From contig NC_090612.1 in the NCBI RefSeq assembly GCF_004359215.1, positions 3,701,797 to 3,753,181 of the forward strand: a stretch of DNA of 51,385 bases, read 5' to 3'. Positions 30,964 through 39,924 of the stretch are shown piece after piece. Made by a program: the position numbers and the translations under genes. Positions within the stretch are counted from its first letter, which is position 1; each line of letters opens with the position of its first letter. Below the pieces are notes generated by a model. The model made no database searches, was not told where the DNA came from, and was given only the letters and a program-made list of their open reading frames with translations. This DNA is from Bremia lactucae (taxonomy: Eukaryota; Oomycota; Peronosporomycetes; Peronosporales; Peronosporaceae).

Positions 30964-31859
30964 TGGCGTTTTTTTCATGCATAAACAGTAGCGTCAAGAA
31001 GCTTTTGTTGGACCAAAATTAAATGAAGATGGTATCAATTGACATTTTTTTAGTACGTTTATTTCAGCAGCTGGACCTTTGCCAAGCAGATACTGCGTCT
31101 GATTGGCTTCGCATGTTTAACTTTGTCTTCATGTCTTCGAGCAGAATGCTTTAAGAAACAGGATTAAAAAGCGCTAACTATAACTCTCCTTTGCGTGAAT
31201 ACGATTAAAGTATGAAGAAGGGCGTTGATAAGCTTAGTCCCCACGTTTTGTTAATCTCACACAATCTAATTCCACTGACAAATAAGTGGCAACGATTGAG
31301 AGCTTTCTTAACCCTTAGCGTTTAAAGTAAGAAAACTCATTCGTACAATGCAATCTTCCCCGAGAAAAGCTATCGTTATTTAATGCTCGACGCAAGGCGA
31401 TCAAGAATGCCAAGAACTTCATTTACATTATCGACCAGTCGTGTCCAAAGATGAAGCGAAGAATTTTGATACTCTTGCGATTAAGTCTCCTTCAAGATTA
31501 TAGTCGAGAAAGTTTCGCGGTGATACTATTAATTGACAACGTGTAGTGAATAGTTACTATAACATAGTATATGTGTTTGCGGTTGCTAGTTTACATCTTA
31601 TTAAGTCAAACAAGGACACATTTTGCAGCGTACAATTATTAAGCAGAAGCAAAATTCTACACTTGCAATCCTTGCTTGCTTTGCTTATAAGCAATGCGTA
31701 TTTTTGCTTGAAATTTTACATGTGATTAACTGTGAAGCTTATGTCTGGCAACATTTTAAACTCAGATCTCTTTTGCACACATTTTTTTCGATATCACGTC
31801 AAATATTCGTCAGAAAACATCGCAGCTCCGATTGATTGACATTTTTCCACAAAATGCAT

Positions 31860-31886
31860 CACGTTCCACACGTTCGTCACGTTTGT
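31860..31886 (+). promoter_or_regulatory. Three CACGTT motifs at 9-bp spacing, unit 2
   Basis: CACGTT occurs at 31860, 31869 and 31878 as a 9-bp direct repeat, about 170-190 bp before the ATG. The arrangement is repeated in units 3 and 4 and is partial in unit 1. Confidence 0.4.
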
Positions 31887-32005
31887 GTGTATGACTTGCT
31901 CCTGTGACAAGGGATCTTCTCATAATCGTTGGCAAGAAAATCTCGATCTCCTTTCTTCGCAAATGCGCGTTTCGTTTTGCCTTATCGAAGCAAAACTCCA
32001 TTCAA

Positions 32006-32013
32006 TTCATTCC
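32006..32013 (+). promoter_or_regulatory. Inr-like core, copy 7
   Basis: TTCATTCC, 47 nt before the ATG at 32053. Confidence 0.5.
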
Positions 32014-32052
32014 GCCTTTTACTGCGCTTATAAGATCGCAAGCTTTGCCAAT

Positions 32053-32430
32053 ATGATCAAGCGTGTTGTCATTCTTTCCCTCGTCGTGCTTGTAGCTATG
32101 ATAAGCAATTCTTACGCTGATGATAACCTTGCGGCTCCTGAAGCGGAGAAAGCTCCTGCTGACACGGAACAACTACCGCCCGGTGTGTCGATTATTGGGG
32201 ACCAACAACCGGTGCCGTCGAACAGCGAAGAGCTTGAACAACTCGTCGGTGGTGGTAACATTATTCCGACGGCTCGGAATTCATTCCGTTGGCGCTTTTC
32301 CTACCCATTCCGTGGAGGAATTCGCTATGGCTGGCGTTACCCAATTCGATACTGGAATACTTTTGGTCGTAAACTCTTTGGTTCAAACTGTCGATTTGGT
32401 CGACCATGGGGCGGATACTTCTACTGTTGA
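32053..32430 (+). CDS. Small secreted protein, copy 7 (125 aa)
   Basis: The encoded protein is identical to copy 8 and differs from copy 6 at two positions (MIKRVV for MIKRVA in the signal, SNC for TNC before the loop). The gene sits in the middle tandem unit, so the three copies are very recent or are kept alike by gene conversion. Confidence 0.88.
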   Translation: MIKRVVILSLVVLVAMISNSYADDNLAAPEAEKAPADTEQLPPGVSIIGDQQPVPSNSEELEQLVGGGNIIPTARNSFRWRFSYPFRGGIRYGWRYPIRYWNTFGRKLFGSNCRFGRPWGGYFYC

Positions 32431-32509
32431 AGATTGTAAGATGCAGTCGGACAACTTGACATGGCAAGGCGTGACGTCGAAAGAAAGAAGCAGAAGTACG
32501 AGAAACGAT

Positions 32510-32517
32510 TGACGTCA
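32510..32517. promoter_or_regulatory. TGACGTCA palindrome, copy 7
   Basis: 80 nt after the stop at 32430. Confidence 0.5.
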
Positions 32518-33148
32518 TGGCGTCTTTTTCATGCATAAATAGTAGCGTTAAGAAGCTTTTGTTGGACCAAAATTTAATGAAGATGGTATCAATTGACATT
32601 TTTTTAGTATGTTTATTTCAGCAGCTGGGCCTTTGCCAAGCATATACTGCGTGTGATTGGCTTAGCATGTTTAACTTTGTCTTGATGTCTGCAAGAATGC
32701 TTTGAGAAAAAGGATTAAAAAGCGCTAACTATAACTCTACTTTGTGTGAATACGATTATAGTATGAAGAAGGGCGTTGATAAACTTAGTCCCCAGGTTTT
32801 GTTAATCTCACACAATCTAATTCCACTGACAAATAAGTGGCAACGATTGAGAGCTTTCTTAACCCTTAGCATTTAAAGTGAGAAAACTCATTCGCACAAT
32901 GCAATCCTCCCCGAGAAAAGCTATCGTTATTTAATGCTCGACGCAAGGCGATCAAGAATGCCAAGAACTTCATTTACATTATCGACCAGTCGTGTCCAAA
33001 GATGAAGCGAAGAATTTTGATACTCTTGCGATTAAGTCTCCTTCAAGATTATAGTCGAGAAAGTTTCGCGGTGATACTATTAATTGACAACGTGTAGTGA
33101 ATAGTTACTATAACATAGTATATGTGTTTGCGGTTGCTAGTTTACATC

Positions 33149-33669
33149 NNNNNNNNNNNNNNNNNNNNNNNNNNNNNNNNNNNNNNNNNNNNNNNNNNNN
33201 NNNNNNNNNNNNNNNNNNNNNNNNNNNNNNNNNNNNNNNNNNNNNNNNNNNNNNNNNNNNNNNNNNNNNNNNNNNNNNNNNNNNNNNNNNNNNNNNNNNN
33301 NNNNNNNNNNNNNNNNNNNNNNNNNNNNNNNNNNNNNNNNNNNNNNNNNNNNNNNNNNNNNNNNNNNNNNNNNNNNNNNNNNNNNNNNNNNNNNNNNNNN
33401 NNNNNNNNNNNNNNNNNNNNNNNNNNNNNNNNNNNNNNNNNNNNNNNNNNNNNNNNNNNNNNNNNNNNNNNNNNNNNNNNNNNNNNNNNNNNNNNNNNNN
33501 NNNNNNNNNNNNNNNNNNNNNNNNNNNNNNNNNNNNNNNNNNNNNNNNNNNNNNNNNNNNNNNNNNNNNNNNNNNNNNNNNNNNNNNNNNNNNNNNNNNN
33601 NNNNNNNNNNNNNNNNNNNNNNNNNNNNNNNNNNNNNNNNNNNNNNNNNNNNNNNNNNNNNNNNNNNNN
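33149..33669. other. Assembly gap, 521 N
   Basis: The flanks TTTACATC and ATTAAGTC are separated by only two bases (TT) in unit 1 (near 31596). The gap therefore falls where no missing sequence is expected. Confidence 0.95.
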
Positions 33670-33929
33670 ATTAAGTCAAACAAGGACACATTTTGCAGCG
33701 TACAATTATTAAGCAGAAGCAAAATTCTACACTTGCAATCCTTGCTTGCTTTGCTTATAAGCAATGCGTATTTTTGCTTGAAATTTTACATGTGATTAAC
33801 TGTGAAGCTTATGTCTGGCAACATTTTAAACTCAGATCTCTTTTGCACACATTTTTTTCGATATCACGTCAAATATTCGTCAGAAAACATCGCATCTCCG
33901 ATTGATTGACATTTTTCCACAAAATGCAT

Positions 33930-33956
33930 CACGTTCCACACGTTCGTCACGTTTGT
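33930..33956 (+). promoter_or_regulatory. Three CACGTT motifs at 9-bp spacing, unit 3
   Basis: Motif starts are 33930, 33939 and 33948. Confidence 0.4.
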
Positions 33957-34075
33957 GTGTATGACTTGCTCCTGTGACAAGGAATCTTCTCATAATCGTT
34001 GGCAAGGAAATATCGATCTCCTTTCTTCGCAAATGCGCGTTTCGTTTTGCCTTATCGAAGCAAAACTCCATTCGA

Positions 34076-34083
34076 TTCATTCC
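34076..34083 (+). promoter_or_regulatory. Inr-like core, copy 8
   Basis: TTCATTCC, 47 nt before the ATG at 34123. Confidence 0.5.
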
Positions 34084-34122
34084 GCCTTTTACTGCGCTTA
34101 TAAGATCGCAAGCTTTGCCAAT

Positions 34123-34500
34123 ATGATCAAGCGTGTTGTCATTCTTTCCCTCGTCGTGCTTGTAGCTATGATAAGCAATTCTTACGCTGATGATAACCTT
34201 GCGGCTCCTGAAGCGGAGAAAGCTCCTGCTGACACGGAACAACTACCGCCCGGTGTGTCGATTATTGGGGACCAACAACCGGTGCCGTCGAACAGCGAAG
34301 AGCTTGAACAACTCGTCGGTGGTGGTAACATTATTCCGACGGCTCGGAATTCATTCCGTTGGCGCTTCTCCTACCCATTCCGTGGAGGAATTCGCTATGG
34401 CTGGCGTTACCCAATTCGATACTGGAATACTTTTGGTCGTAAACTCTTTGGTTCAAACTGTCGATTTGGTCGACCGTGGGGCGGATACTTCTACTGTTGA
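34123..34500 (+). CDS. Small secreted protein, copy 8 (125 aa)
   Basis: This is the last intact member of the array. The protein is the same as copy 7, with a few silent changes in the gene (for example TTCTCC for TTTTCC in RFSY). Signal peptide, acidic half, hinge and terminal Cys loop are all present. It is transcribed away from the left half of the array and toward the truncated unit 4. Confidence 0.88.
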   Translation: MIKRVVILSLVVLVAMISNSYADDNLAAPEAEKAPADTEQLPPGVSIIGDQQPVPSNSEELEQLVGGGNIIPTARNSFRWRFSYPFRGGIRYGWRYPIRYWNTFGRKLFGSNCRFGRPWGGYFYC

Positions 34501-34579
34501 AGAGTGTGCGATGCAGTCGGACAACTTGACATGGCAAGGCGTGACGTCGAAAGAAAGAAGGAGGAGTAAAAGAAACGAT

Positions 34580-34587
34580 TGACGTCA
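34580..34587. promoter_or_regulatory. TGACGTCA palindrome, copy 8
   Basis: 80 nt after the stop at 34500. Confidence 0.5.
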
Positions 34588-35424
34588 TGGCGTCTTTTTC
34601 ATGCATAAATAGTAGCGTCAAGAAGCTTTTGTTGGACCAAAATTAAATGAAGATGGTATCAATTGACATTTTTTTAGTATGTTTATTTCAGCAGCTGGGC
34701 CTTTGCCAAGCAGATACTGCGTCTGATTGGCTTCGCATGTTTAACTTTGTCTTGATGTCTTGCAAGAATGCTTTGAGAAACAGGATTAAAAAGCGCTAAC
34801 TATAACTCTCCTTTGTGTGAATACGATTAAAGTATGAAGAAGGGCGTTGATAAACTTACTCCCCAGGTTTTGTTAATCTCACACAATCTAATTCCACTGA
34901 CAAATAAGTGGCAACGATTCAGAGCTTTCTTAACCCTTAGCGTTTACAGCAAGAAAACTCATTCGTACAATGCAATCCTCCCCGAGAAAAGCTATCGGTA
35001 TTTAATGCTCGACGCAAGGCGATCAAGAATGCCAAGAACTTCATTTACATTATCGACCAGTCGTGTCCAAAGATGAAGCGAAGAATTTTGATACTCTTGC
35101 GATTGAGTCTCCTCCAAGATTATGGTCGAGAACGTTTCGCGGTGATACTATTAATTGACAACGTGTAGTGAATAGTTACTATAACATAGTATATGTGCTT
35201 CGGTTGATAGTTTACATCAAATTAAGTCAAACCAAGGACACATCTTGCAGCGTACAATAACTTAAGCAGAAGCAAAATTCTACACTTGCAACACTTGCTT
35301 GCTTTGCTTATAAGCAATGCGTATTTTTGCTTGAAATTTTCCAATGTGATTAATTGTGAAGCTTATGTATGACAACATTTTAAACTCAGATCTCTTTTGC
35401 ACACATTTTTTTCGATATCGCGTC

Positions 35425-35640
35425 AAATATTCGTCAGAAAACATCGCAGCTCCGATTGATTGACATTTTTCCACAAAATGCATCACGTTCCACACGTTCG
35501 TCACGTTTGTGTGTATGACTTGCTCCTGTGACAAGGGATCTTCTCAGAATCGTTGACAAGGAAACATGGATCTCCTTTCTTCCCAAATGCAATTTTTGTT
35601 TTGCCTTTGTAATCAAGATATGTATCCTCATGGGCTCATA
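35425..35640 (+). pseudogene. Truncated tandem unit 4: promoter without gene
   Basis: The upstream region of the family is recognisable to about 35610 (GACAAGGGATCTTCTCAGAA, CTCCTTTCTTC..CAAATGC), then the homology stops before the Inr-like core and start codon. The CACGTT triplet (35484-35510) is intact. Confidence 0.8.
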
Positions 35641-36875
35641 ATGCATGGCATCCTCTACTAGGCTATATGAGTGGTCAAATTTTTATTTTTAGGTGATGAG
35701 ACTCAAGCCGAACGTATATACACGTACCGAAACCGATCTAGCAACACAACATAGTTTTCCTTCCAAAATTATCAAAAATACAATGGCTTGACGTTTTGGT
35801 AACATTGTAACACACGAAATTAAAGTCTCATGCAGATTCTAATGCCCACGTTGCCGTGCTGAATATTAGGGAAGGACTGCTAAAGCGGGAAGCACAAAAA
35901 GCGCCAATACTGAGTGAAAAAAATCGATGAGGGATACTAAGGTGGACGTGATGAAAAGTTCAAATAAATATCCCGGTACTTACTTACTTATCGATGATAT
36001 TTACGAAATGGGTGTTATTCAGCTTGCCAATGAATTTAAAATTAGGTTATCATAATATTTATTTAACTACTTTAAGCGGATGCCCTTTCGATACATTCTT
36101 GGACAGATCGTGCTGGACTTGAATCTTTCGCTTAAACTTTCATCCGGGTCCACCTTTATCTTTTGTGAACACGCGATTTTGGTAAGCAATTGCCAGAATT
36201 GTCACAAGAGAGTTGTGTGTGGTATTAGCCAGCATGTGACCTAATATCCACAACTCGGTCCACCAAAATGGGATTAAAAACTCTTGTTATATGGTAGTAT
36301 AGACGCAGCACCTGAAAGTAAAATCGATTTGCACGTAGAGGAGAGTGAGCTTGTTGCTAAAATTTGCACTTTGACCCAGCACCCGTACTGACAAATGTGC
36401 ACTCAGAGCCAGCATTTGCGTAGTAACAGTTATTTTCTCACGCCGTTTCGTCCTCTGGCTATTACTCACGAGTACTATCCAATCCGACTCGACGCATCAA
36501 GTTGCTTTTCCCTTCCTCCTATGCATCAGTGTGAAATGCCGCAGTGCGTCAAATTTATTGTTTCTTGCGGATTGTATCGGACATATAGAGCTTTATATTT
36601 GTATCAATAGCTTTATACTAAGACTCAGAAAAAAATCATATATTGAAAAGGAATGACCTAGTCGGTGTTCATCAGGAAACCGTAGTTCTATTAACGCGTT
36701 TGCCATTTTATATTTATTCGTTATATAAATGAATATAACACTTGATTAAAGTAAATTAATTCGTCACGAGTAAGTAGCTGCGACGTCGGCACGATCATTT
36801 GGCTTAACATTTGTTATGAGATCATTGACTTGACAAGGCAAGAAAGGAACGGCGATTCGCTCAATCGAAAATAAG
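35641..36875. other. Intergenic, 1.2 kb
   Basis: AT-rich. No ORF with recognisable features, no repeat copy elsewhere in the window, no RNA gene found. Confidence 0.45.
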
Positions 36876-37571
36876 TTAAGAGCAAGCCTCGCTGGTCCAA
36901 TCGGCTTCAAATGCCAGATTCGACAATGATTTCCTGAGATCGTCATCGGTCTCTTCAGTTCCGGAATCTTCAAAACTTGAGTGGCGGTGCTTCAGCTCCA
37001 ACGGTACCACACAAGTCAAGCATGTCGGCGAAAAGCAGCCATTTTCAGTTTTCAGAAACACCAATTCATCGTCGTCTTCGGTAGGCAACGGTGCAAATAA
37101 ATGAGGCGATTCATCGCTCTCAAGTGGGGTCTTTAAGACTGAGCGAAATTCGTCTTGTGAGAGCACAAAACTCGACGAGTCGGCGAAAAGATTAAAGGAG
37201 CTACTGAGACTTTGGATTGTGTCAATACAGCGCTTCATTCGTAGCGTGAGCGGAGCTGTTGAGAGCTGGATATGCAGCTGTATATTCGGTTTGTTGATTA
37301 GTCGCACCATTATGTGCTTTTGCTCAAGCGCGTGCATATGGCTCATGCTGTAATCAGCCCGCTGCAAAAACTTCTCGAGGTTTTCAGCATCGCTTTGCAC
37401 AAGGTATTGAAAGAGATTGCCACCGTAGAGATCCGCCGCATTCGTGGCTCCGAGCTCAGGTGCGCACGTGTCTGCTACGAAAACGAACTCTCCAGACGGG
37501 AGACAGCATGCGATCCGTGTTTGATTTGGCACGTTATTGATCTCCAGTAGGGTGACGGTGCCGGCTCCCAT
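36876..37571 (-). CDS. Possible PAS-domain protein, 231 aa
   Basis: The frame is open further upstream, but the first ATG is at 37571 (MGAGTVTLLEINN). A segment of about 100 residues (ACCLPSGEFVFVADTCAPEL, then GGNLFQYLVQSDAENLEKFL and a VRLINKPNIQLHIQLSTAPL strand pair) has the look of a PAS sensor fold: a conserved turn, helices and a late beta hairpin. The C-terminal third is acidic and low in structure (TEDDDELVFLK, EDSGTEETDDD), as in transcriptional regulators. No bZIP or other DNA-binding region is visible, although oomycetes have bZIP-PAS proteins. It is divergent from the EAF gene, with 574 bp between the starts. The gene call is fair; the PAS call is tentative. Confidence 0.6.
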   Translation of the reverse strand: MGAGTVTLLEINNVPNQTRIACCLPSGEFVFVADTCAPELGATNAADLYGGNLFQYLVQSDAENLEKFLQRADYSMSHMHALEQKHIMVRLINKPNIQLHIQLSTAPLTLRMKRCIDTIQSLSSSFNLFADSSSFVLSQDEFRSVLKTPLESDESPHLFAPLPTEDDDELVFLKTENGCFSPTCLTCVVPLELKHRHSSFEDSGTEETDDDLRKSLSNLAFEADWTSEACS

Positions 37572-38145
37572 TGCCGTACGACTTAAAGTGCAGCACAAAG
37601 TCTCAGCCCGTTCGTCACAAAAAGTTAAAGGTCCTGGCTGGCTTTACGGTGCGTTTGATTGCACGCAAAGACGAGAAGTTACACTGCAGCGTACCCTCGA
37701 GTACCACTTTGTGACTAAACTGATTTTCTACGATGAATAATTGGGCAATGCACCGCAAGAGAGACAAAAATGGGTTACGCTGGTTTTTAAAATGACTTGG
37801 ATAGACTTGTTATCGTTTGCTGTTGGATTAACGTGCCAATGCAACAATGGTGGGCGATGTTCCACTCCGGAAGTCAATAGGTAGATTTTTTCCGCTTGGT
37901 GCAAGAACCCGTGATTAACGATCGTAGCAAAAGCGTCAGGTATTTATTATGCGACTTTCTCGATGACTTTGTATTGGTGAGAAATAACGAACGGACTTGA
38001 AAGGGACAGCAAGGATAAGAGGGAATGCAAGTCTCTCATTGAACTTGCTGTGATAATACCCTAAGAGACTGACGTGCGAATGGTACCATGTACCAATCCA
38101 CTTTCTTCGGATTGGCTAGAACTCTTGATAAGCTCGTTCGACAGA
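37572..38145. promoter_or_regulatory. Divergent promoter region
   Basis: It lies between the start codons of the PAS-like gene (minus) and the EAF gene (plus), so it should drive both. No specific element was identified. Confidence 0.5.
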
Positions 38146-38742
38146 ATGGCATCTAGCGACGACTATGGGCCGCTGGCCCCGATGGACGACTACGAATATC
38201 CCGTGGCGCTTGGCCAGTCACTATTGAATATAAATGATGAGCTTGAAGAGCTAAGCGATGTTTACACGTCCTTTAGCTACGAGTTTCAACCGGCGTCAGT
38301 GGACAAGAGCACGCCTGGACTTGTTAGCGTCGATGGCTCAAATGGCGTCCATGTGCTCATGGCGTCATCCACCGGTGGTGTAAACTTTAAAGGAAAAGTA
38401 GTTGAGCAAAAGGACACGGACTGTCTGTTGATCTTTGACGGCTCGGGCTTTCGCCTCGAACGTTGTGCATTTTCATGTGTGCAGCTGCGTCACGTACGTG
38501 CTCCAACGCCACGGCGCCGTATGCCGATGCAATTAAAGCAAAAAAGCGTCGATCCGGCTGACGGTGTTGTAGATGACAAGACGATTCCAGCGTTATCGAC
38601 TAAAACAGTTCGAAAAACAGGCAAGAAGCCGCTAGGTAGACCCAAAGGAAGCGGCAAACAAACTGTGCAGAGAGTACTAAAAAAGGTAGTAGAACCTTCA
38701 GTAGCAAAGCGACCTCGTGGGCGACCCAAAAAAGTAACCTAG
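38146..38742 (+). CDS. EAF (ELL-associated factor) homologue with AT-hooks, 198 aa
   Basis: EAF proteins bind the elongation factor ELL and stimulate RNA polymerase II elongation in the nucleus. The EAF N-terminal domain covers about residues 40-120: SYEFQPASVD (44-53) matches the family's YDFKPASID block, FKGKVV follows, and DCLLIFDGSGFRLERC with VQLRHVRA (92-119) matches its DCVLI..LEKL..QVKKTRA block. The C-terminus has two AT-hook-like motifs, KPLGRPKGSGK (161-171) and KRPRGRPKK (188-196), which would bind AT-rich DNA; animal EAFs instead end in a Ser-rich activation region. I chose the ATG at 38146 (MASSDDYG); an ATG at 38080 in frame would add 22 residues. The next gene starts 218 bp downstream on the same strand. 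Confidence 0.8.
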   Translation: MASSDDYGPLAPMDDYEYPVALGQSLLNINDELEELSDVYTSFSYEFQPASVDKSTPGLVSVDGSNGVHVLMASSTGGVNFKGKVVEQKDTDCLLIFDGSGFRLERCAFSCVQLRHVRAPTPRRRMPMQLKQKSVDPADGVVDDKTIPALSTKTVRKTGKKPLGRPKGSGKQTVQRVLKKVVEPSVAKRPRGRPKKVT

Positions 38743-38960
38743 GCAGCCGCCATGTAGCCACAAGCCAGTAGTGTATAAAGAGTTGCATTTGGGTGTTTGG
38801 TACATAATATTTTGTCTGAAAGGACACAGAAATCTGAGAACAGAGAATGTCATTCAAAAAAGACCCCGTCGGACAAGTCTCTTGCTAAAGAATAGTTACT
38901 CTCTTGCCGTGTAAATTCTTTAAAAACTGGTTGTGAAGCTCCGATAATTATATGTTAAGT

Positions 38961-39809
38961 ATGAGCAAAAGCACCAAGCGACGCGAGACGGATGTCATGA
39001 AGCTGTACGGAATGCTAGTTTGTCCTGTGATACAATGAATGGTTAGTGGTTTTTTTTTTGGCTCTTTTGGCAGTATGATGAGCGATTATGAAGTCTTCTT
39101 GACGGACGAGACCAAGGCAAGCGACCTTGATGTCAAGTTTAATGGCCCGAAAGACAGTGCGTGGCAACGAGACAGGAATTCTCCTTGTTTCTAATGGTGT
39201 TTGTCTCCTTTGCTTGTCTCAAGCCCCGTACGAAGGAGGGTCTTGGAAAATCCATGTTACGATGCCAAAAGATTACCCTTTTAAGTCGCCTTCCATCGGA
39301 TTTGTAAACCGCATTTACCACCCGAACGTCGATGAAATGTACTGCTGTTTCTTATACAGGAAAGTGCCTTTACCGACTAACTCGTGTTGTACGTGGCAAC
39401 AAACTCAACTGCCCCCCAGGTCGGGATCAGTGTGTCTTGATGTGATAAATCAAACCTGGAGTCCCATGTTCGGTACGATTAAGTCACCACGACAAGGGCT
39501 TAAAGGGCATTGACTAACATGAAGCAACAGAGTTGATCAACATCTTTGACCTATTTATTCCTCAATTACTCCGCTATCCGAATCCAACTGACCCTCTCAA
39601 TGGCGAAGCTGCTTCTCTGCTTATGAAAGATGCCGAGTCGTTTGATGAAAAAGTAAAAGGTACATGATGACGTTTGGTAGTTTTATTACGTAACCTCACG
39701 TGGATGTTTTGATGACGCAGAGTACGTGCAGAAGTACGCATCGCAATTGATTGAGATGGGCAACGAAGCAGAAGACAGCGAGGTTAGTGATATGAGTGAT
39801 ATTGAGTAA
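38961..39809 (+). CDS. UBE2H: Ubiquitin-conjugating enzyme E2, UBE2H/UBC8 type, six exons, 170 aa
   Basis: Exons by hand: 38961-39004, 39074-39156, 39224-39338, 39420-39472, 39531-39659, 39721-39809. The total of 513 nt is in frame, all five introns are GT..AG and 58-81 nt long. The product starts [15 protein letters not shown] and has [26 protein letters not shown], the HPN motif (IYHPNVDE), the catalytic Cys in [26 protein letters not shown] and EYVQKYA. It ends in a short acidic tail ([14 protein letters not shown]) as in UBE2H/Ubc8. The enzyme takes ubiquitin from E1 and passes it on with an E3; in yeast and animals this E2 serves the GID/CTLH ligase. Naive single-exon reading gives only a false 128-residue ORF (39127-39513) that runs through introns. 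It is convergent with CWC25, stops 115 bp apart. Confidence 0.93.
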
Positions 39810-39924
39810 CCCGTTTGCCTTAAAGTGGGGGCATGTCCAATTAGTCTTTTATACTCGTGCTGTTTGCATCCATTTTTGATTGAAACAAGTTGTTTTGTAC
39901 ATGTTTTTTTCATCTTAGCAAATG

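Larger units (their letters stand above)
30247..31800 (+). repeat. 1.55-kb tandem unit 1
   Basis: First of three head-to-tail units, each carrying promoter, gene, palindrome and about 900 bp of non-coding flank. Offset to unit 2 is 1554 bp. The promoter part differs most from the later units; the downstream part is nearly identical. Confidence 0.85.
31801..33870 (+). repeat. Tandem unit 2, containing the 521-N gap
   Basis: Offset to unit 3 is 2070 bp, which is 1549 bp plus the 521 N. Without the gap the unit has the same length as its neighbours. Confidence 0.85.
33871..35424 (+). repeat. 1.55-kb tandem unit 3
   Basis: Offset to the truncated fourth unit is 1554 bp. Its flank carries an 80-codon ORF (34834-35076) that is broken by an in-frame TAA in units 1 and 2, so the ORF is probably incidental. 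Confidence 0.85.

Noticed and set aside
33097..33795. Long ORFs across the 521-N gap
   Set aside because: Most of their length is N.
34834..35076. 80-codon ORF in tandem unit 3
   Set aside because: The same ORF is interrupted by TAA in units 1 and 2 and has no recognisable domain.
22837..35640. RxLR or Crinkler effector genes
   Set aside because: I looked for RxLR/dEER and LFLAK motifs in the secreted proteins and neighbouring frames and found none.
39127..39513. 128-codon single-exon E2
   Set aside because: It reads through three introns of the six-exon UBE2H-type gene; the first 30 residues and the KVPLPTNSC segment are intron translation.
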